A stretch of 10,232 nt of DNA, from positions 1-10,232 of the forward strand of contig JBBINS010000110.1 of NCBI GenBank assembly GCA_037443765.1, written 5' to 3'. The notes under the pieces are model-generated. The model saw nothing but the letters and a program-made list of their open reading frames with translations, did not search any database and had not been told where the DNA came from. A program made the position numbers and the translations under genes. The DNA comes from CAIKZZ01 sp037443765. Lineage in GTDB: Bacteria; Pseudomonadota; Gammaproteobacteria; Steroidobacterales; Steroidobacteraceae. Positions 7,360-10,232 of this stretch are shown here, one piece after another (positions within the stretch are counted from its first letter, which is position 1; each line of letters begins with the position of its first letter).

Positions 7360-8753
7360 GGCCCGCCCCGACCGCTCTGACCGAGGGCCCGATCGCGCGC
7401 ACGCTGTTCACCTTCGCGTTGCCGATCCTGCTCGGCAACGTGCTGCAGTCGCTGAATGGCTCCGTGAACTCCGTCTGGGTCGGCAAGTTCCTCGGCGAGG
7501 CGGCGCTGACCGCGACCTCGAACGCCAACACCGTGATGTTCCTGCTGCTCGGTGGCGCATTCGGCGTCTCGATGGCGGCGACGATCCTCGTCGCGCAGCA
7601 TGTCGGCGCCGGGCGCCTCGAGGCCGCTCGCGCCGTGGTCGGCGCGAGCGCGGCGTTCTTCGGCACCGTCGCACTCGCGCTCGCGCTCGTCGGCGCGCTC
7701 GCCGCCGACACGCTGCTGGCGGGGATGCACACCCCCGCCGACGCGGTGCCGTACGCGCGCGCCTACCTGCGGATCATCTTCGCGGCGCTGCCGTTCCTGT
7801 ACCTCTACACCTATGTGATGGCGGTGCTGCGGGGCGCGGGCGACTCGCGCACGCCGTTCCGCTTCCTGCTGCTCTCGGTCGGCCTCGACATCGCGCTCAA
7901 CCCGCTGTTCATCTTCGGACTCGGCCCGGTGCCCGCGCTCGGCATCGCGGGCTCGGCGCTCGCGACGCTGGTCGCGAACGCGGTCAGCTTCGGCGCGCTG
8001 GCCGCGTACCTGTACCGGACCCGCAACCCGTTGTGCCTGCGCGGCCGCGATCTTGCGCTGCTGCGCTTCGACCGCGCGATCATCGCGACGCTCCTCAGGA
8101 AGGGCCTGCCGATGGGCCTGCAGATGGTGGTGATCTCGGCGAACGCCGTGGCGATGATCTCGCTGGTCAACCGCTTCGGCTCGGACACGACGGCCGCCTA
8201 CGGCGCCGCATGGCAGCTGTGGACCTACGTGCAGATGCCGGCGTTCGCGCTCACCGCCGCGGTCTCGTCGATGTCGGCACAGAACGTCGGCGCCGGGCGC
8301 TGGGACCGTGTGGCGCGCACCGCCCGCGCCGGCGTCCTGTTCGTGTGCCTGACGACCGGCTCGGTCGTGCTGCTGCTGGTCGCGGTCGACCACTACGCGC
8401 TGCGACTGTTCCTGCCGCCCGGCCACGCGGTGGAAATCGCCCGGCACGTCAACCTGATCGCCGCACCGTCGTGGCTGTTCTTCGGCATCTCGATGGTGCT
8501 GTTCGGCGTCGTGCGGTCCACCGGCGCCGTCGTGGCGCCCGTCATCGTGCTGTTCTTCGCGCTGTGGGTGGTGCGCCTGCCGTTCGCCAACCTGCTGCTG
8601 CCGCGCTACGGCGCCGACGCGATCTGGTGGAGCTTCCCGGTCGCCTCGATGGTGGCCGCAACCCTCGCGATCGCCTACTACCGCTTCGGCGGCTGGCGCC
8701 GCGCCCGCATGATGCCGGCAGCCCCGGCCGCACCCGCGTCGGCCGGGCCGTAG
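7356..8753 (+). CDS. MATE family multidrug/toxin efflux transporter
   Basis: The 465-residue integral membrane protein shows the MATE layout of two homologous six-helix bundles. The N-terminal signature LTEGPIARTLFTFALPILLG (8-27) leads into NSVWVGKFLGEAALTATS and ILVAQHVGAG near 78-87. The second bundle repeats it with LLRKGLPMGLQMVVIS and SAQNVGAGRWDRVARTARAG. FMAVLRGAGDSRTPF-like motifs between the bundles (MAVLRGAGDSRTPFRF) are typical. MATE proteins export cationic or organic compounds using Na+ or H+ gradients; the substrate and the coupling ion cannot be assigned. The ATG overlaps the stop of the oxidoreductase gene by ATGA and has no Shine-Dalgarno of its own, so translation probably depends on the upstream gene. 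The last 14 residues are an Ala/Pro-rich cytosolic tail. Confidence 0.9.
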   Translation: MRPAPTALTEGPIARTLFTFALPILLGNVLQSLNGSVNSVWVGKFLGEAALTATSNANTVMFLLLGGAFGVSMAATILVAQHVGAGRLEAARAVVGASAAFFGTVALALALVGALAADTLLAGMHTPADAVPYARAYLRIIFAALPFLYLYTYVMAVLRGAGDSRTPFRFLLLSVGLDIALNPLFIFGLGPVPALGIAGSALATLVANAVSFGALAAYLYRTRNPLCLRGRDLALLRFDRAIIATLLRKGLPMGLQMVVISANAVAMISLVNRFGSDTTAAYGAAWQLWTYVQMPAFALTAAVSSMSAQNVGAGRWDRVARTARAGVLFVCLTTGSVVLLLVAVDHYALRLFLPPGHAVEIARHVNLIAAPSWLFFGISMVLFGVVRSTGAVVAPVIVLFFALWVVRLPFANLLLPRYGADAIWWSFPVASMVAATLAIAYYRFGGWRRARMMPAAPAAPASAGP

Positions 8754-8793
8754 CGCGCGACCGGCGGTACCCGGGACCCGTCCAGTCGACGAT

Positions 8794-8797
8794 GGAG
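8794..8797 (+). promoter_or_regulatory. GGAG ribosome binding site that favours the GTG start at 8806
   Basis: GGAG lies 8 nt before GTG 8806 but 23 nt before the later in-frame ATG 8821, so it decides between the two candidate starts of the phosphoesterase. The 52 bp between the MATE stop and 8806 hold no clear terminator or -10 box, so continued transcription from the MATE gene is plausible. Confidence 0.45.
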
Positions 8798-8805
8798 TGA
8801 TCCGA

Positions 8806-9813
8806 GTGCAGAACGACACAATGCGGCGCCGGCGGGCACTGCTCTTCGCCACGGGCGCTCTCGGGGCCTTGCTCGCCTCGGACCCTGCGGCGGCCGGCCT
8901 CACGGTCTACGCGGCCGGCGACATCGCCGATTGCGGCGGCGGCGACCCGCGCGAGAGCGCCGCCGCGACGACCGCGCGGATGATCCCCGATGGCGCAACG
9001 GCGCTGGTGCTCGGCGACGCCGCCTACCCCCACGCCAACCGCGCCACGCTCGAGTCCTGCTACGGGCCGACGTGGGGCCGGCTCCGCGCATCGACCTACG
9101 CGGTGGCCGGCAACCATGACTACGTCGCCGGCGGCCCCCGCGACTTCCTCGCCTACTTCGGCGAGCGCAACCCGGGACGCACGTATTTTCGGGCGCCGCT
9201 CGGCGACTGGTGGTTGATCGGCCTCGACAGCAATCTCGCCGGCCGGGCACTGGCGCGGCAGGCGGCGTGGCTCGAGCATGAACTCGCCGCGATCGACCGC
9301 GACGGGCGCTGCATCGTCGCGCTGTGGCATCACGCGCTGTTCTCGACGGGCCTGCACCGGGGCGACGGCGCGCGGATGAAGCCGGCGTGGATCGCGCTCG
9401 ACGCCGCGGGCGCCGATCTCGTGCTCAGCGGCCACGAGCACTTCTACGAGTCCTTCGAGCCGCTCGACGCCGACGGCGCGGCGCGCACGACCGGCATCCG
9501 CGAGTTCGTCGTCGGGACCGGCGGGGCACACCTCGTCGACCTGTCGCTGTCGTCGCGCCACCGCGCCTTCGCACGCGAGTACGGCGTCCTCGAGCTCGAA
9601 CTCGACCGGGATCGCTACCGGTGGACGTTCCGCAACACGAGTGGCGAAGTTCGCGACCAGGGCCAGGCGCCGTGCCGGCGCGCGACTCAGCCGGTGAAGC
9701 GCACCGCGGCCGAGATTCGAGTGACGATCGCTTCGATGCTCGCGGCCCGGACCGGCCCCTCGGTGAGCACCGCGATCGAGCCGCGGGCCGCCGGCACGAT
9801 CAGTACGCGGTAG
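8806..9813 (+). CDS. exported calcineurin-like metallophosphoesterase
   Basis: The protein is 335 residues from GTG 8806, or 330 from ATG 8821. A run of arginines followed by a hydrophobic core and PAAAG (about residues 6-31) is a signal peptide, so the enzyme is likely periplasmic. The dinuclear-metal motifs are in order: GDIADC (D39), VLGDAAY (D71), AGNHDY (N103, H104, D105), ALWHHALF (H175/H176) and SGHEHFYE (H210, H212). The GDxxY and GHxH pattern recalls purple-acid-phosphatase-like and alkaline phosphatase-like metallophosphoesterases; the substrate is unknown. The family fold appears to finish near YRWTFRNTSGEVRD (271-284). The last 42 codons or so (9687-9813) are antisense to the end of the next gene, have no recognisable domain and may be a read-on after loss of an older stop. 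GTG 8806 has a GGAG ribosome site; ATG 8821 is the alternative. It probably belongs to the MDR-MATE operon. Confidence 0.87.
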   Translation: MQNDTMRRRRALLFATGALGALLASDPAAAGLTVYAAGDIADCGGGDPRESAAATTARMIPDGATALVLGDAAYPHANRATLESCYGPTWGRLRASTYAVAGNHDYVAGGPRDFLAYFGERNPGRTYFRAPLGDWWLIGLDSNLAGRALARQAAWLEHELAAIDRDGRCIVALWHHALFSTGLHRGDGARMKPAWIALDAAGADLVLSGHEHFYESFEPLDADGAARTTGIREFVVGTGGAHLVDLSLSSRHRAFAREYGVLELELDRDRYRWTFRNTSGEVRDQGQAPCRRATQPVKRTAAEIRVTIASMLAARTGPSVSTAIEPRAAGTISTR

Positions 9814-10232
9814 CCGCCCTCGTCGACCATCGTCTGCGCGCCGACGCGCTCGTGCGGCAGGACCATCACGGTCATCGGCCCGTCCGGGGTCTGCACGACG
9901 AGATGCGGGACGAACCAGCCGCGGAACCAGCAGCTCTGCGCGTAGCTGACGAGCGGCGTCTGGGGATCGAGCGCGACACCCGAGCGGTGCAGCACGTACG
10001 CCAGCGCGCCCGGTGCCACCGGCACGTCGGTACGCTGGCGCGACTGCGGCTCGTGCGCCATGTGGACGACGAGCGCCGTCGCGAGCGCCTCCCGGGGATA
10101 CAGCGACCAGATCGCTGCCGACAGCACCACGACGCCGCCCAGCGAGGCCGCGAGCGCGAGCCAGCGGGCGCGGCGGGGGCGCGCCACGCGGGCGGCCGGT
10201 CGGGGCATCGGTGACCGAATGGGAGACCCGCT
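9687..10232 (-). CDS. DUF3379-like membrane protein, probable anti-sigma-type regulator (5' end outside the window)
   Basis: An open frame of 173 codons from the ATG at 10208 continues without a stop to the right edge, so the true N-terminus probably lies beyond the window. An Arg-rich stretch is followed by one transmembrane helix (ARWLALAASLGGVVVLSAAI, residues 14-33 counted from 10208) and a roughly 135-residue outside domain. That domain has LVSYAQSCWFRGWFVPHLVV, DGPMTVMVLPHE, GGYRVLIVPAARGSIAVL and a C-terminal helix. These match my recollection of DUF3379 (PF11859), whose genes commonly follow an ECF sigma factor gene and whose missing N-terminal part resembles an anti-sigma domain. The sigma factor gene would lie to the right of this window. 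The gene end overlaps the phosphoesterase CDS tail-to-tail by 127 bp. Confidence 0.72.
   Translation of the reverse strand, partial: SGSPIRSPMPRPAARVARPRRARWLALAASLGGVVVLSAAIWSLYPREALATALVVHMAHEPQSRQRTDVPVAPGALAYVLHRSGVALDPQTPLVSYAQSCWFRGWFVPHLVVQTPDGPMTVMVLPHERVGAQTMVDEGGYRVLIVPAARGSIAVLTEGPVRAASIEAIVTRISAAVRFTG

Noticed and set aside
8754..8805. Possible terminator or new promoter between the MATE and phosphoesterase genes
   Set aside because: Short palindromes such as GGTACC and CCCGGG are present but form no stable stem with a T-tract, and there is no convincing -10 box.
7032..8903. Long minus-strand open frame (623 codons) antisense to the MATE gene
   Set aside because: It is a charged, low-complexity Arg/Asp/Glu/His translation and a shadow of a well-supported transporter gene.
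1..10232. CRISPR arrays, tRNA/rRNA genes, insertion sequences, toxin-antitoxin or phage-defence genes
   Set aside because: I found no direct repeats with regular spacing, no tRNA-like cloverleaf and no transposase or defence motifs while reading both strands.

Overview
The window looks like a chromosomal stretch from a high-GC proteobacterium. By eye the GC content is near 70%, and third codon positions are almost all G or C. The aminoacyl-phosphatidylglycerol synthase/AcvB pair and the DUF3379-like anti-sigma-type protein point to Gammaproteobacteria (Pseudomonas/Xanthomonadales-like lineages), but this placement is inferred. I see no IS element, CRISPR array, tRNA, rRNA or phage gene.

Layout. 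(1) 35-2131: two divergent, unrelated-family 2-oxoglutarate/Fe(II) oxygenases separated by 93 bp. The minus-strand one is an AspH-type aspartyl/asparaginyl beta-hydroxylase with N-terminal TPR-like helices. The plus-strand one is a short TIGR02466/PF13759-type enzyme. (2) 2142-6277, minus strand: a two-gene operon of an MprF-type aminoacyl-phosphatidylglycerol synthase/flippase followed, with an ATGA overlap, by a periplasmic AcvB/VirJ-type hydrolase. The first makes and flips aminoacylated phospholipid and the second is expected to hydrolyse it. (3) 6295-9813, plus strand: an NAD(P)H quinone-reductase-like MDR enzyme, a MATE exporter whose ATG overlaps the previous stop (ATGA), and, 52 bp further on, an exported metallophosphoesterase. 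(4) 9687-10232, minus strand: the 3'-terminal part of a DUF3379-like membrane protein, entering from beyond the right edge and overlapping the phosphoesterase tail-to-tail by 127 bp.

The genes from about 2.1 kb to the right edge mostly concern the envelope: lipid aminoacylation and its reversal, multidrug export, a secreted phosphatase and a probable membrane-bound regulator. The most unusual regulatory signal is the 17-bp gap between the divergent mprF and MDR start codons. A single near-palindromic -10-like element there sits 6 nt from both ATGs, which would give leaderless mRNAs in both directions. I found no clearly new multi-gene system. The best leads are that gap, the double-triad AcvB, the divergent oxygenase pair and the tail-to-tail gene overlap.
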